A stretch of DNA of 58,549 bases from Takashimella koratensis (GCA_003116875.1 BCKT01000022.1:1-58549); one strand, 5' to 3'; positions 27,201 to 38,756 are shown, counted from the stretch's first letter. Notes: generated from the letters alone by a model not told the origin. Program-made: numbers and translations.

Positions 27201-27690
27201 CTCTCAATTCCAACTCATCCTCCTCTTCACCTCCTTCGCCATCCACTTCAATCTCCCTACGCGACCTCGAGACCGTCTCGAAATCCAATAACGGTGCGTC
27301 GGGGTCGAATTCCATCGGGAGCGGGACGAGGTCGGCGTCTGTTATATGCACCTCTTCTACCTCCTCCTCCTCTTCTTGCTCTTCCTCTTGCTCTTCCTCT
27401 TGCTCTTCCTCTTCCTCGTTGAGCTCTTCCATCAGCGGCTCTTCGAGACCATGATGCGAGGTCTCGGGGAACAGGTCGTCGTTATTGGCCAAGTCAACGT
27501 CGATGTCAACATCTACATTGATAGCTGACTCGCCGTCCTCGACATCACCGAGATCCTCAGCACGCTCATAATCATCGTGAGAATTACCGGGTTCGTCGGT
27601 TTGAGAAGCGGAGAGGTGTGAGAGTTGAGATTGAGGTTGAGGTTGTGGTTGATGAGCCGGGACGTTTCGGGATTCCTCGCCCGAGCTCAT
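21300..27690 (-). CDS. KDM3/JHDM2-like JmjC-domain histone lysine demethylase
   Basis: Fifteen exons between 27690 and 21300 give 1,706 residues. Exon limits are 27690-26754, 26643-26212, 26094-25990, 25864-25693, 25600-25471, 25367-25256, 25149-23920, 23817-23705, 23642-23523, 23469-23416, 23357-23326, 23250-22854, 22774-22684, 22598-22499 and 22395-21300. The N-terminal ~310 residues are extremely acidic. A Cys-rich zinc region follows, with Cys629, 632, 643, 646, 651, 654 and 656 (CDFC...[13 protein letters not shown]), as in KDM3 proteins. In the JmjC fold, His1150 and Asp1152 ([14 protein letters not shown]) and His1290 ([10 protein letters not shown]) are the Fe(II) ligands, followed by VSPHNVKRC. 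A ~365-residue low-complexity tail ends the protein. KDM3 enzymes remove H3K9me1/2 with 2-oxoglutarate. The exon 1/2 junction is uncertain: an ATG at 26674, in frame with exon 2, would make the acidic part a separate gene. It is divergent from the SRRM1-like gene. Confidence 0.88.
27053..27190 (-). repeat. Coding repeat of Glu-Val/Gln units in the JmjC gene
   Basis: On the minus strand these bases encode a run of short units of the form E-x-V-E ([20 protein letters not shown] and variants), based on imperfect 6- and 9-base repeats. They form an acidic, possibly coiled or helical stretch of the N-terminal region. Copy number may vary between strains. Confidence 0.8.
27359..27424 (-). repeat. 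Coding poly-Glu minisatellite in the JmjC gene
   Basis: A 12-base unit (cttgctcttcct on the + strand) repeats about three times within a longer CTC/TTC-rich tract. It encodes Glu-Glu-Glu-Gln units on the minus strand. Confidence 0.8.
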
Positions 27691-28095
27691 ACTGGGCGTA
27701 CGTCCGGAAATCGCTGCGCCGGGCGCCGGTCGCTGGTCGCTTGTTGTCTCAATGTGACTCAAGGTAAAGGTATCTCAAGATATCCTCAAGTTTTGTTCTA
27801 GGCCGAGACGTAGGATTGAATAAGATGAGTAGCGGTGTGGGATGGGGAGGAGGTGGATGAAGGGGATCCGAATGATGAGCTCAACGTTTACTTATATTTC
27901 TAAACCTTCCGGCTATAACCTGGACCAAACAATGACGTGTACTATACACAAAACCTACAGACGCTTATCACTCATCCCTTCGCTGTTGCACTGAACAGGA
28001 TCCATCACCTCGACCTTGACCTTGACCTTGACCATATCCATATCCATACCCATACCCCCGCCCGACCACTTACCGGCTCGAGCACAGCAACAACC
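27691..28095. other. Shared divergent promoter, JmjC gene and SRRM1-like gene
   Basis: These 405 bases separate two start codons facing away from each other. A repeated CTTGAC unit (ccttgaccttgaccttgacc) at about 28014-28032 lies in the leader of the SRRM1-like gene. No gene is seen. Confidence 0.55.
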
Positions 28096-29929
28096 ATGGG
28101 AGACTCGGGTACGTCTCACTGTTCTGCTTCTTCTGGCCTTGAGCTGACCGTCTGCAGGTATGCGCGGCGCCAGCGCCATTCAAGACACGGTACGTGGCTT
28201 CGCCTGACTCGACATCTGTCGTCATTTAGATCTGTCTAATCTTCATAACACCCTATCTAACACTCCTCTCTGCAGCGATTCAAAGATAAAGAAGCTCTTA
28301 GTATCAAAGCTACCAAGTTCCCTCCTCACTTTGATCAAAAGGTAAGCTCTCTCCTACCCCATTGTATACCTCTTTCCTTGCCTCTTCTCTATCGACCTTG
28401 TACGTAGGTCAAGCTAACCACCTGACTCAGGTTGATCTGCGTAAAATCAACATCTCCGTTCTGCGTCCTTGGATAGCGACACGAGTCACTGAGCTCATCA
28501 GGGTGGAAGACGATGTCGTTGTTGAATACGTATACGGTATGCTCGAGGATCGTGACAAACCGGTGAGTAGAAAAAGTCCTGAACACATCATTTGCGCATT
28601 AGACAGATCAAATCCTCTGTCTCTGTAGTGTTCGCTACTTCTTTCTTCAGTCATCACCTCAGCTCCTCCTTACAGCCCATTGACGGTTTTATCGCTTGAC
28701 AGATCCCCGATCCGCGGAAGATGCAGGTCAACCTCGTTGGGTTCATGGACAAATACAGCGCTGCGGCGTTCGTGAACGAACTCTGGACACTTCTCCTCTC
28801 TGCACAAGAGACGGTCGGTGGTGTGCCTGCTTCGGTACGTATAAAAGTTCCAACATTATACTACACCCCGGCCCCTCTCTTTATCGACTGCCGAGCTTAT
28901 TGTCGACGCCGAGCTGACTTGTCTGCCCGTTTTTAGTTTATCGAGGCGAAGAAGAAGGAACTTGAGGCGAAGCAGTTGGCAGGGGACGCACCTGATCCAT
29001 CTCGCCGTGACTACGGTCGTCGCGTGAGTACTGACCTAGCCGCGAACTCCCTCCTTTTTCCTATCCAAACTCACGTCCTCCCTCCATTTTACCGGCTTGG
29101 AGATCGGCTAACATTTGTTTGTTTTGTTGATCAGGACGAAAAACCTTTCCTCCCTCCAGCAGGTTCCGGAGCCGATATCAGCCGGGGACATGATCGGTCC
29201 TTCCGTGGTGGTGGAGACCGACGCGGGGGCGGTCCTGGTGGCAACTATGGCCGTGACCGTCGTGGTGGAGGCGATTTCGAGCGGACTAGGGATAGCGGAT
29301 ATGGGGCGCGAGGAGGCGGGGGGCCGCCACCGCCTTCTCGGGACAGAGAGGGGTACCGCGGTGGAGATCGGGAGAGGGAAGGGGATAGGTACCGTGATCG
29401 CGAGAGGGACCGGGAGTACAACCGTGATTCCGGGCGGGGTTGGGATAGGGACAGGGAGCGAGGTGGGGACAGAGACCGGGACAGAGGAGGATACAGACGC
29501 CGATCGCCTTCTTCACGCCGGCGATCACCGTCACCGCCCCCTCGGCGCCGCGAGTCTTCACCTGCTCGTAGGCGCTCCCCCTCGCCTCCTCCGCGTCGAA
29601 GGGAGCCGAGCGTCACCCCGCCTCGTCGTGGTAGAGAAGAAGAGGAGGATACCCCGCCCCGCAGGAGGAAAGGGGACGACGATACACCCCCGCGTCGGAG
29701 GGAAGACGATACGCCGCCGAGGAGGAAAAGAGAGGATACACCGGCTTCGACACCGCCAAGGAAGATAGGTGGGGATGATACCCCCCCAAGAAGGAAAGAG
29801 AGGGACGATACTCCCCCAAGAAGGAGAGAGGAGACGCCCGAGGAGCGGGCTCCGAGGGAGAGGGAGGAGAAGAAGGAGAAGAAAGAGAAAAAATTGGAGG
29901 GACCATTGGCAAAGTCCAAGTGGGCCTGA
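28096..29929 (+). CDS. PWI- and RS-domain splicing factor, SRRM1/SRm160-like
   Basis: Seven exons: 28096-28108, 28158-28189, 28276-28341, 28431-28562, 28703-28834, 28937-29023 and 29135-29929. They encode 418 residues. The N-terminus has the SRRM1 pattern: a short leader with RFKDKEALS, then VDLRKINISVLRPWI with the Pro50-Trp51-Ile52 signature, then RVTELIRVEDDVVVEYVYGM and the PWI fold to about residue 130. The rest is an RS-type domain rich in Arg, Asp, Gly and Ser, ending in many TPPRRR/DDTPPRRK units and a Lys/Glu tail. Such proteins bind RNA through PWI and bridge spliceosome and exon-junction factors in nuclear speckles. Exon 1 carries only 13 coding bases. The fungal homologue is shorter than the animal protein. 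The family call is good; the exact role in this fungus is inferred. Confidence 0.92.
29590..29850 (+). repeat. Coding TPPRR repeats in the SRRM1-like gene
   Basis: About ten imperfect units of the type (D)DTPPRRR/K are encoded here, built on related 15-24 base repeats such as gatac-ccc-ccaaga-agg. They give an Arg- and TP-rich tail with many potential kinase sites. Confidence 0.8.
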
Positions 29930-30976
29930 GCCGGGAGCCGGGGAAATGGTGGTGTTGACTATGCATTTGTGCGTTGAATACAGCAGATGTCAGATCAGGT
30001 TGAGTGGATGCGAAAGTGAGGAGGAAACGAGAAAAAGACCGAATCGAATTTGGTCATGGGTTGACGTGAATGTAGACGGTCATGGGGATGTATGTGCATG
30101 CAACTGGAGAGTGGTTAGCGATTCGGGATGAAGGTGTATGCAACGCAGCGGTGAGTCAATCAGTCAATGTTAGAGTGAGATCTAGACGCGGCGAAATTTG
30201 GTTCACCACCCGGACTCAGCCTGGGTCAGTCTGATCTGTAATCTGATGTAGAGATCATCTGTTTGACGCTGGACTTTGGGGCTGAGCCTGATCAAAGAGA
30301 CGAGATCAACACCGATCACCGGACTGTGTCTGCATCAAAGTTGTATCTGGTCAAGACTTGAGTGGTGGAAGTGAGCGGGTGAGCGGGTGAGCCGCTGCCC
30401 GGGCGCAGCGATCACTGCCTCCGCCACCTACACCGGTATGCACAGTTACACGGTCGTGTATACCTATGTACATAGCTCTATTTTCGAACCTGGCTTCTTG
30501 GCCATAGAAATACATGCATTGATCCCCGTGAAAAGCTATTGGATCGACCAGAGTTAGTTGTTTAGATCGAAACCTGCGGGGCACTGAGAGCGGGTCTGTT
30601 GGGATGGTGAAATGGCCCATTGGGCGGGCGCGCGGGGCCAGGGAGGGTCGGAGGGAGGGGTACGGCAGAAGGGGGAAGGGGGAAGGGCAGGAGGAGAGTT
30701 TGTCACGCGAATGTTTTTACCTGCTGTTGCTGGTTGGTTATTTTGGTACGGTATCGGTGCTGGGCGCAGGTGCCTTTCTTTACCTTGCTTACCCCTGTTG
30801 TCTCGCACAGTCCTCTTCCTACTTTTACCTTTCAACACTTCCTCATTCTCACTCTCACTCTCACTCTCAACCCCACCTCAGCACTCTCCTTCATCGCATC
30901 TCTCTTCTACTCGCTCACCCAAGTCACTCATTACCCAATCACTCACCCTCACCTCAACCTCGACCTCCTCATCACC
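29930..30976. other. Intergenic region of about 1 kb
   Basis: The left part is the 3' flank of the SRRM1-like gene. The right part, from about 30700, is a CT-rich leader for the wall-protein gene, with (CTCACT)n-like runs near 30846-30870. No coding region is supported. Confidence 0.45.
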
Positions 30977-32470
30977 ATGCTCGCGCTCCTCTTTGCCCCT
31001 CTCCTCGCTCTCGGCGTCAACGCCATGATCACCCCTACTTCACCCGACAGCACCACCGTCGTCGATGTCGGCGGGACAATCACCGCCATGTGGACCGCAG
31101 ATACTACGGGGACTTGGACAGATGTTGAGATTCAGTTGATGACGGGGGACAACTTGAACGTGAGTTGAGCGAGTAAATCAAGTAAAAAGCAGTTCTCGAG
31201 AGGGCGATGCGAGTGAGCCTGGCAAAACAAAGCTTTGAAAAGAGAGACAAGAACGACGCTGGGGTTTTTTGAGAACTACAAAGTGAAACCGCCGTGCTGA
31301 CTCTACCCAGATGGTCCCGCTTGAGAGTGAGCCCTTCACCCCTGCTTCTACCCTCCCTATCCCACACAGTAAACTGACCCCTTGCAGCCGTCGCAACCGG
31401 TATCAACGGTGTCACTACCACTAGCTACAGCTTTACCGCGCCCAACGTCTCTCCTTACTCTGAGATTTACTTCTTGCAGTTGTAAGTCGGCACTCTCTCT
31501 CCCTCTACCCTCTACCATTCCCCTCTGAAATTCCCATCACACACCATAACATTTTCCACGTTTTATCTGCCCATCATACATCACACTCGGCCCTCTTGTC
31601 CCCAGGTAGGGGAAAGGAAGAGGTCCGAGCGAGGCTGTGAATCCTTTCGTCCCCTTGACAATCGTTCACTCCTTTACACCTCGCCCCTTACCCCGTTACC
31701 ACCTACCGCCTACCCCTTACCCTCTACTCCCTACCCTGCGACCTTGCTGCTTCGCTCCTCGCTCCCCCTCCGGCTCCTCGCTCTTTGACCACTGCTGACA
31801 TGCCCCAGCTCGAACGGCGGTGACATGACCAACCTCACCTGGACGACGCGTTTCACCGTGAGTCGAGGCTTCGAGACGCGAGGCAAACAATAGGAACCTA
31901 GACCTGTTCAGTCTACTGGACCTGTCCACATCCCGTGCCTATACCCTTGGCCTTGGTCACATCTATCCCAGACCTTTGCTGACGTCTCCAGATCGCCGGG
32001 CCTAACGGCGAGACCACGACGCCGACCAACACGACCGTCTACAGCGGTGTCTCTGTCAACTGGGGTACGTATTGTTCTCCTCTTCCCACCCTCCATCTAC
32101 ACGTTCTTATCCTATCCCATTCTTCTATTCCTTTTCACACATACCTGTCTCGCGCCCTCGCTGACGATCCCCGGTAGGTACCGGCTCTATCGTCTCCAAC
32201 TCTACCTCTGGCTCAACCACCAACTCGGTGACCAACGCCGCTCTTGCCGCTGCGTCTTCGACCTCTGCGCCTGTCTCCTCTGCTACGGGCGTCACTGTCT
32301 ACACTTCTGGGATGACGACTTCCGTTCGTTCTTCCGCCTCGGCGTCGGCGTCCAAGGCCTCGGCGTCGGCGTCGGCTTCCGCCTCCAAGGCGTCCAGTGC
32401 CGGTCGAGCCGCAGTCGTGCCTCTTGCTCTCCTCGGTGTGCTCGGAGCCGGGGCTGCTCTCCTCCTCTAA
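30977..32470 (+). CDS. GPI-anchored Ser/Thr-rich extracellular protein, KRE9/KNH1-like domain
   Basis: Six exons: 30977-31159, 31311-31326, 31388-31481, 31809-31857, 31992-32064 and 32178-32470. They give 235 residues. The N-terminus MLALLFAPLLALGVNA is a clear signal peptide. It is followed by a domain of about 100 residues beginning ITPTSPDSTTVVDVGGTITAMW, with the (V/I)xxGxxxxxxW pattern of the yeast-wall KRE9/KNH1-like (Ser-Thr-rich GPI) family. Then come N-glycosylation sites (NLT, NTT, NST), a Ser/Ala tract built of ASASK units, and a terminal hydrophobic segment (PLALLGVLGAGAALLL) typical of a GPI-anchor signal. It is expected at the plasma membrane or wall. Intron 3 is long for this genome (327 nt) and exon 2 is only 16 nt, so that area is the least certain. 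Exact role is unknown. Confidence 0.85.
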
Positions 32471-33069
32471 CCCAGGGTATGGACTCAGGAAGGAGGAGTC
32501 AAGCTTCCAATCTTTACACATCGTTATTGAAAATTAAGCAAACGAGGAAAGGCTAGAAGTCTACACCTCTTTCGCATGGACATTTAAACGCTCTCTTCCC
32601 TTCCCTTCTCCCTTCTCACCTATGTCGGTTCTCGTCACCCTATGTGTCGTATTATACTCTCTTCGCACAGTTCACTCCTAGTCCCAGTCTTAGTCCTTGT
32701 CTCCGCCTGTCTCAATTCTTCTCATCCTACACCTCGACCGCACACCTCATTCATCTCACGCCTCGCAAGCGCAGCATCTGTCTCCCCCCCCCCACCTCGG
32801 GGCCCATTTCAATCCCTCCGTTTCCTACAACTCCACGATCGTTATGCACACGCTCCTTTTTTTCCCTCAATGTCGGTTGACCAGCTTCAAAGTTGACACA
32901 GGACGCGATTGACTGACAATGTGAAGTGTATATCCATGCTTGGAATAGTGATTGCTTGGACTAGATCGTATAAAAGTGTCCAAGATATGCTAGATTGCAG
33001 ATTGATTATAAAACTCGTTTCGACTCCTCTCTTTCTCTGTCTCTGTCCNCCCCTCGCTCCAACACCCGC
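32471..33069. other. Convergent intergenic region with one ambiguous base
   Basis: This lies between the 3' ends of the wall-protein gene (+) and the seryl-tRNA synthetase gene (-). It is pyrimidine-rich on the + strand from 32580 to 32850. Base 33049 is N, the only ambiguous base in the window, inside a CT-rich run where read quality was probably poor. No gene is seen. Confidence 0.5.
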
Positions 33070-34772
33070 CTAGACAAACCGAACCGTATCCGTCTTCGGA
33101 CCAGTCCACCACCTGTCCAAACACTTTGGCAAATCCACACCTTCTACATCTCCATTCACCCCCAACCTCGCCCCGACTTCGAGCAAGGCAACGATAAGTC
33201 TCGGAATAGCTGCGGCCGTCCCGTTCAGGGTATGAGCAAACGGCAATGTCTGACCCGCTTGTCCTGATACATCTTGCGCTTCGGTATCGATAGCGAGTGG
33301 ACGGTGTCGAATATGTAAACGACGTGATTGAAAGTCGGTGCAGTTGGAGGCAGAGGTGATCTCACCCCATTTCCCACGACCAGGCATCCACGCTTCCATA
33401 TCGTATTTCTTACTCGCAGACGCTCCAAGCTCCTCTGTCGGCATATCGAGCACCCTAAAAAAAGTCACGAGTCAGTAAACCCACTCATCTACACCTTGTC
33501 CTTGACTAGATTTTGTGCTCAGTACAGAATCTTCACTCACCTAACTGTCAGACCCAAAGACTCGGCAATAGTCTTCTGAACCCTCCTCATCTCCTCCAAC
33601 ATCTCCTCACTCCCTGCCTCACTCGTGACCGCAAACAATTCAACTTTTGTAAACTGATGCACCCTGTAGAGTCCCCGAGTATCGGCTCCTCTTGCGCCTG
33701 CTTCGGCCCGGAACGCACGACCGACGCCTACGACGCGGTGTGGGATTGACGAAGCCGGAAGGATCTGGTCTGCGAATAGCGCGGAGAGTGGGATCTCAGC
33801 TGTACCCGCCAGACAAAGTCGATTTCCCCCGCCTGCATTAACTCCGGTCTCTGAGCTGGCGTGTCCGTTTCCACCTTGGCCGCCTCGCCCGTCGTGGAGG
33901 TAGTATGTCTGTTGCGGACCGTCTGCCGAATCTCGGGGCTGGAACCCACACCGCCAGGCGATATCGGCCCTCACCACGTCGGGGGGTGCTACGGGCTCAT
34001 AACCCTCCTGAACTGCGATACTCAGCGCATGATTGACGAGCGCCTGTTCGAGGCAAGCCAGTGGGCCGCGGAGGTAAGCCCACGAGCTACCCGTGGCGCG
34101 AGCCGAGGCCGCATTGTCGATCCACCCAAAGGTCTCGGCAACGCGGAGATGGTCTCGCCTCGGATCGGGGAGGAGGAGGGACGGGTCAGAGATACCAGGT
34201 CCGAATTGCTCAATGGTGATTGCGGAGGACTCGGGACCGATAGGGGATGAAGGATGGGAGAAGTTGGGTAGGGCAAGGGCGAGGTCGAGAACTCGGCTCT
34301 CGGAAAGGTCAAGTTGGATTTCGGTTTCGATTACTTGAGATTTGATCCGTTTCGCCTCTTCAATCACTTTTGCTCTCTCTTCTTTTCCCCCTCCGCTCCC
34401 GCTACCGCCGCCTTTCGCTTTGAGTGAAGCGGAAACCACCCGCTGTTCCGCGCGCAGAGAGTTTAAAGCCGTCTCGAGCCGGACGTGTTCAGCGCGTGCG
34501 GAAGCGAGGTCGGAGACGTGTGAAGGAGGGAGGAGAGAGGCGCGCAGTTGGTGGTTGAGAGTGGTATATGATGGGTCGGAGAGAAGGCGGGTGTAGTCGA
34601 GACGAGGTTTGGGGAGGGTCGATTGGAGGCGGGAGTGCGAGGGGTGCGAGGGGTGGGAGGGGTGGGAGGGGTGAGCAAGCGGGGGGGAGGAGGAGAGAGA
34701 CGGGATGGGGGAAGAAGGGAGAAGGGAGGGGAGTGAACGACACGCAGTCGGGCGGAGGGCCCGCTGGTACAT
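33070..34772 (-). CDS. Seryl-tRNA synthetase, probably mitochondrial
   Basis: Two exons, in transcript order 34772-33541 and 33454-33070. They encode 538 residues. The enzyme charges tRNA-Ser with serine. It has the class II order: an N-terminal helical arm region, then motif 2 ([19 protein letters not shown], continuing [12 protein letters not shown]) and motif 3 ([19 protein letters not shown]). Serine-site sequence [15 protein letters not shown] is also present. The first ~50 residues, with [18 protein letters not shown] and (HPS)n repeats, are basic and Ser/Pro-rich without acidic residues, which suits a mitochondrial presequence (DIA4-type). The cytosolic enzyme normally lacks such an extension. 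Intron 33455-33540 restores the motif-bearing frame. ATG 34772 is the first ATG in frame; the frame is open further upstream. The gene diverges from the GATA factor. Confidence 0.92.
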
Positions 34773-36053
34773 GGTGTCTGTTGGGCTTGGGGGAGCGAGA
34801 GCTTGAGGTTGGACCGTGACAGTGGATGCGAGATGCGACGAGGCGAGGAAGAGTCCATCTCGGTCGGAAATTCCAACGCAACGACCCTGTCCACTCCTCC
34901 GACTCAACTCGACTCGATCACGTGCTCGTTGCTCACCTCTTTTCCCGACATTCCTAATTCCTGATTCCAAACTCCTAACCGCCCTTCTCTTCCTTTGTAT
35001 CCCAGGGTCTCACTTTGTAGTCCCCCCCCCTTTCCCTTTTCTAGGCACGGGGTAATGGGGATGGACAGGGCCCGTTAAGACCGAGTAATGTCTCGCCTGT
35101 TGTTCGGTTCTGCCCACTGGGTATGAATGTATGTGTGTATGTGTGTGTGTGTGTGTGTCTATCTTTCCGTTGTTTCTGTTTTCTTCTTACTTCCCACCAC
35201 TGCAACTCTATCGACACGGTACACGATCCAACCCAAGGGGTCCGCTCCCATACATTCCTCGACACCCACCTCGAGACGAAACAGACCCGACTCGAGTCGA
35301 CTCGTCACGACCCACCTACTACGCCGTCGACAGCGTTACCTACCGCCTTTGCCCCTGGCTTCTCCCTCTGTTGAGACATTACTCTCCGCGCCCTTTGCTC
35401 CTCGTCCTTTCGCCCTTTCGCCCTTTCGTCCACCACCGTCCTTCCGCCCCGCGTGTCCTCGCTTTCATCACCTACTCTCCCTCCCACCGTGGGGGCCGGA
35501 GGCGCCCCTCTCCCTCTTCCTCTCCCCTGCCTCCTTTCGCTATTCACTGCCCGCTCTCCGTCAACTCAACTCGGACTCACATACCTCCTTGTCACGCGCT
35601 CGCCCCCTCCCTTCGCTTGGCCCAAACCACCTCCACCTCCACTTTACCTCGGCGCCTTTAGGCCTTTGGCGCCAACAGTTTGAACGGTCGACACGTCTAT
35701 CCGTACCGCCTGTTCCTCTTCGTCTGGTCTGTCTGGAAATCGTCAAAGGGACGCAAAGGACGAGTCCATAATTAGTTGTCACCTCACCCCAACTCCCCGA
35801 CTCTCGGAGCGATAACTCGACGCCCGCCTGCCCGACTTGTTGTCTGTCCATTTCTTCTCTCTCTCTCACACCTAAAACGCGCCCAGAGGACCGCTCATAC
35901 ACACCGACGTTGCGCCCGTGATTCCCCGAAGCGAGGCGCGGACGCGGACACTCGCCTGCTTCTCGGCGGTGGTACCCTGCCTGTCCTCCGCTCCCTCGAT
36001 CCCCCCGGTAGCCTTGAACCACGACCCGACGGTATCGTCCAGCCTTCCTCGGG
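34773..36053. other. Shared divergent promoter, seryl-tRNA synthetase and GATA factor
   Basis: About 1.3 kb of mostly pyrimidine-rich + strand without a supported gene. It includes a TG microsatellite (35131-35159) and a long CT-rich leader from 35300 to 36053 ahead of the GATA gene. Several short upstream ATG frames occur in this leader, so the GATA gene may be under translational control. Confidence 0.5.
35131..35159. repeat. (TG)n microsatellite
   Basis: A run of TG/TATG units, with about nine uninterrupted TG copies at its right end, lies in the shared promoter. Confidence 0.85.
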
Positions 36054-38756
36054 ATGGACAACTATCAGCCCAACCATGGCCACGGCCACCACCACAGCAG
36101 TAGCCAGAGCAGCAACCAAGGCCGATCCTCGTCTACCTACGGCTACGGCTTCGAATCCCCTCTACACAACAACCAATCTCAACCCAACTTACACGCGGGG
36201 TCACATTACGCCCCTTTATCTCAATCTCACAACCACCACAACCAATCCCAATCGCATTCCCTCTCCCACTCCGTCCACCACTCCCACTCACAGCCACACC
36301 TGCAGCAGCCGCAGCCGCACATGCACGATTACAAGGATACGCCCGCTAGCGACGGCGGCGTAGGCACGAGTACCGGCGGCGGTGGGATGCCTTCGAACGC
36401 GCAGGTTCACGCCCACTCGCATAGTCACTCGGCGCCTTCCAACCTCTACAACGGATCCGCCAATCCCAACCCCAACCCCAACCCCGCCCCGTCTGGCTCA
36501 TTTTTCACATTTCCAGATTTCTCCCAACTCCCACTCTTCCCTATGGGCGACCCGCAGCCTGCGCCCCCCTTTGCCTTCTCTGCCTACCCACACTTCCCCA
36601 TGTCGAGCTCGGGGATGGACATGAGTAACGGCACCGCTGCAAGTAACGTCCCTATCAACATGCCCCCGCTGCCATCACATATCGAAGCCGCGCTGTCCTT
36701 GTCGAACAGCTGGCTCCCGACCGGGTTCACCGTCAGCGGCGACGGCGACGAGGGCGATCCTGGCGCGGGTCTAGGCGGCGGAATCGGCATGCCCGGCGGT
36801 CTCGGCGGGATGAGCTACGGAGGTGGGTTTGAGATCAATGACAGCTGCGCCGGCGTCAACGACGACTCCCAGCGGCAAGAATTGATACCCGATCTGAACG
36901 GAACGCATCATCCCCATCTCCTTCATCACCACCACCAACAACAACACGCTGACGACGGCATAGCCAAATGGGAAGTCGACGTTGACCCTACTGCATTCGC
37001 ACTGTACGCTGCACCGGGGATGGCGTATGATCTTTCGGGCTCGTCGGATTTCTCAAACCTCGATACGTCACTCAACGGCCACGGCGGCGGCGGAGGTGGG
37101 GGCGCGGTTGGGGGTGGAGCGGGGCCGGCGGGTTCGACGCCTTCGCTCAACCCTGCGGTTTTGTCGAATTCGGCAACGCAACATATGGGCGGGACGAGTG
37201 TCAGCCCTAGCTCCAACTTATCCATGACCAACCCTAGCCCGGGCGCCCACCACATAACACTGGGTACCAACCCCATGGCGTCGTCGCTTCAGCCCGGAGG
37301 GCCGAGCCCTAATTCGACCTCGAGCGTGGGGGCAAGCCACGGCCACGCGCCGTCATCCTCCTCTCCCTCGGGTCTGGGGGGACAGTTGCAGACCTCCGGT
37401 CTAAGCGCGACTGGCCCAGGCGCAACTTCCACATCAACATCCACAACACCCGTACTCGCCCACGCCTCGACGTCAGCGCCAAAACCAATGGGTGCGCTGT
37501 CCAACGCCCCGCTCAATCGCAGCGCAGGGAAACGGCCAAATCAAAACCCTCAAACCCAGAACCAGGGAGCATCCCAGTCGCAGACACAAATCGACCCGAC
37601 ACACACAGGGAACGGATCTTGGGCGGATGGGCTCTCACTCGCCGCTTCTGGGCCAGGATTGAATATGTTTGAGACAGATATGGCTCTGGTGCGTGTTCTC
37701 TCGTCTAGAGAACGGCAGGAAAAAGGAACCAGTTACTGATTGAGTCTCTACGTTCAGCTCCAGACATATTTAGCCGACTTGATCAGCCTGATGGAACCGT
37801 TTGGTGAGTCTCTATCTCATCTCCCTTCCGACCGTGACTAACCCCTCTTTCAGCTATTTCATCGACCAACTCGGCGAACACGCCACCACCACCTTACCTA
37901 CACTCCCGTATTGCCCGTCTCTCCTCCCTTGTCCGAACGACACTCATCTCCGTGAAATCCCGATCACACCCTTACCTCCTGCCTGGTCTACCCCCTGCCC
38001 CACCGCGTCGTGTCGAGCTCTCCGCGGCAGAGAAAGATATGGAGGCGATCCGGAAACGGCGGGATGCGTTGATTGCGAAAGCTCAGGCTTCGAAGAAGGC
38101 TGATGGCGCGACGAGCGGTGGGCCAGGGACAGGCGCAGGCGCAGGGACTGGCGCAGGGACAGGGACAGGGAATGGAAGCGCAGTAGGCGGAGCGGGAGGG
38201 AGGATGGGAATTGGTTCAGGCGCCAATGGAGAGATGGATCCGATAGGAATGGGGTCAGGCATCGTTTCGGCATCAGCGGGGATGACGGGCTTAGGAGGCC
38301 GAACGAGTTTCGGAATCAATGAAGGGAAAAGGTGTCATTCATGTGGGAGTCTATCCACCGATCAATGGAAAGATGGTCCAGATGGTCCTCAAAGTCTATG
38401 TGCAGCCTGCGGGGTGAGTAGAAGGCTGTCTCCTGGGTTTCACTCCTACGTCTCCTTCTTCTCTCCCTCCTGCCGCCGGAGAGTCGTGCAATGGACGTAC
38501 GTGAGCTGACGGGAGGTTTTGGGCCGGACGCGGATAGGCACATTATGAGAGGACAAGGAGGAAACGAGAACGAGGGGTAGATTCAATCCCATCACCCAAT
38601 GAATTGGCCTTGAACGGTAAGTATACATTTTGTTGTTTGTTGACCTTGGGAATCTGAGATGAGAAGGACGCTGACGAAGGTATTGAACGGATAGGATTGG
38701 GCGCGTCGGGGTTGTACGATATGGCCGATGTCCTGGGGTTTGGAGGAACTGGATGA
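36054..38756 (+). CDS. GATA-type zinc-finger transcription factor
   Basis: Five exons: 36054-37688, 37758-37803, 37854-38413, 38538-38616 and 38695-38756. They give 793 residues. Residues 1-545 are low complexity: His/Gln/Asn/Ser-rich with HSHSH runs, then Gly-, Ser- and Pro-rich parts. After a short helical block (LQTYLADLISLMEPF) and a helical stretch with AAEKDMEAIRKRRDALIAKA, a single GATA finger uses Cys721, 724, 743 and 746 (CHSCG...QWKDGPDGP...LCAACG), followed by a basic tail (HYERTRRKRERG). The Cys spacing is C-x2-C-x18-C-x2-C, the 18-residue loop seen in WC-2-like and plant GATA proteins; the 17-residue form is commoner in fungal nitrogen regulators. No PAS domain is seen, so I do not call it WC-2. 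It should bind GATA-core DNA. Targets are unknown. Confidence 0.88.

Noticed and set aside
29245..29919. 224-codon Leu/Ser/Gly-rich frame opposite the RS domain
   Set aside because: It is the antisense reading of repeated TPPRR/RS codons and has no independent support.
33001..34772. Cytosolic seryl-tRNA synthetase assignment
   Set aside because: The presequence-like N-terminus and divergent arm fit the mitochondrial enzyme better.
36926..37276. Pro-rich frame opposite the GATA gene
   Set aside because: Antisense shadow of Gly-rich coding sequence.
36054..38756. Naming the GATA factor WC-2
   Set aside because: The 18-residue loop fits, but no PAS domain is visible, so the name would be unsupported.
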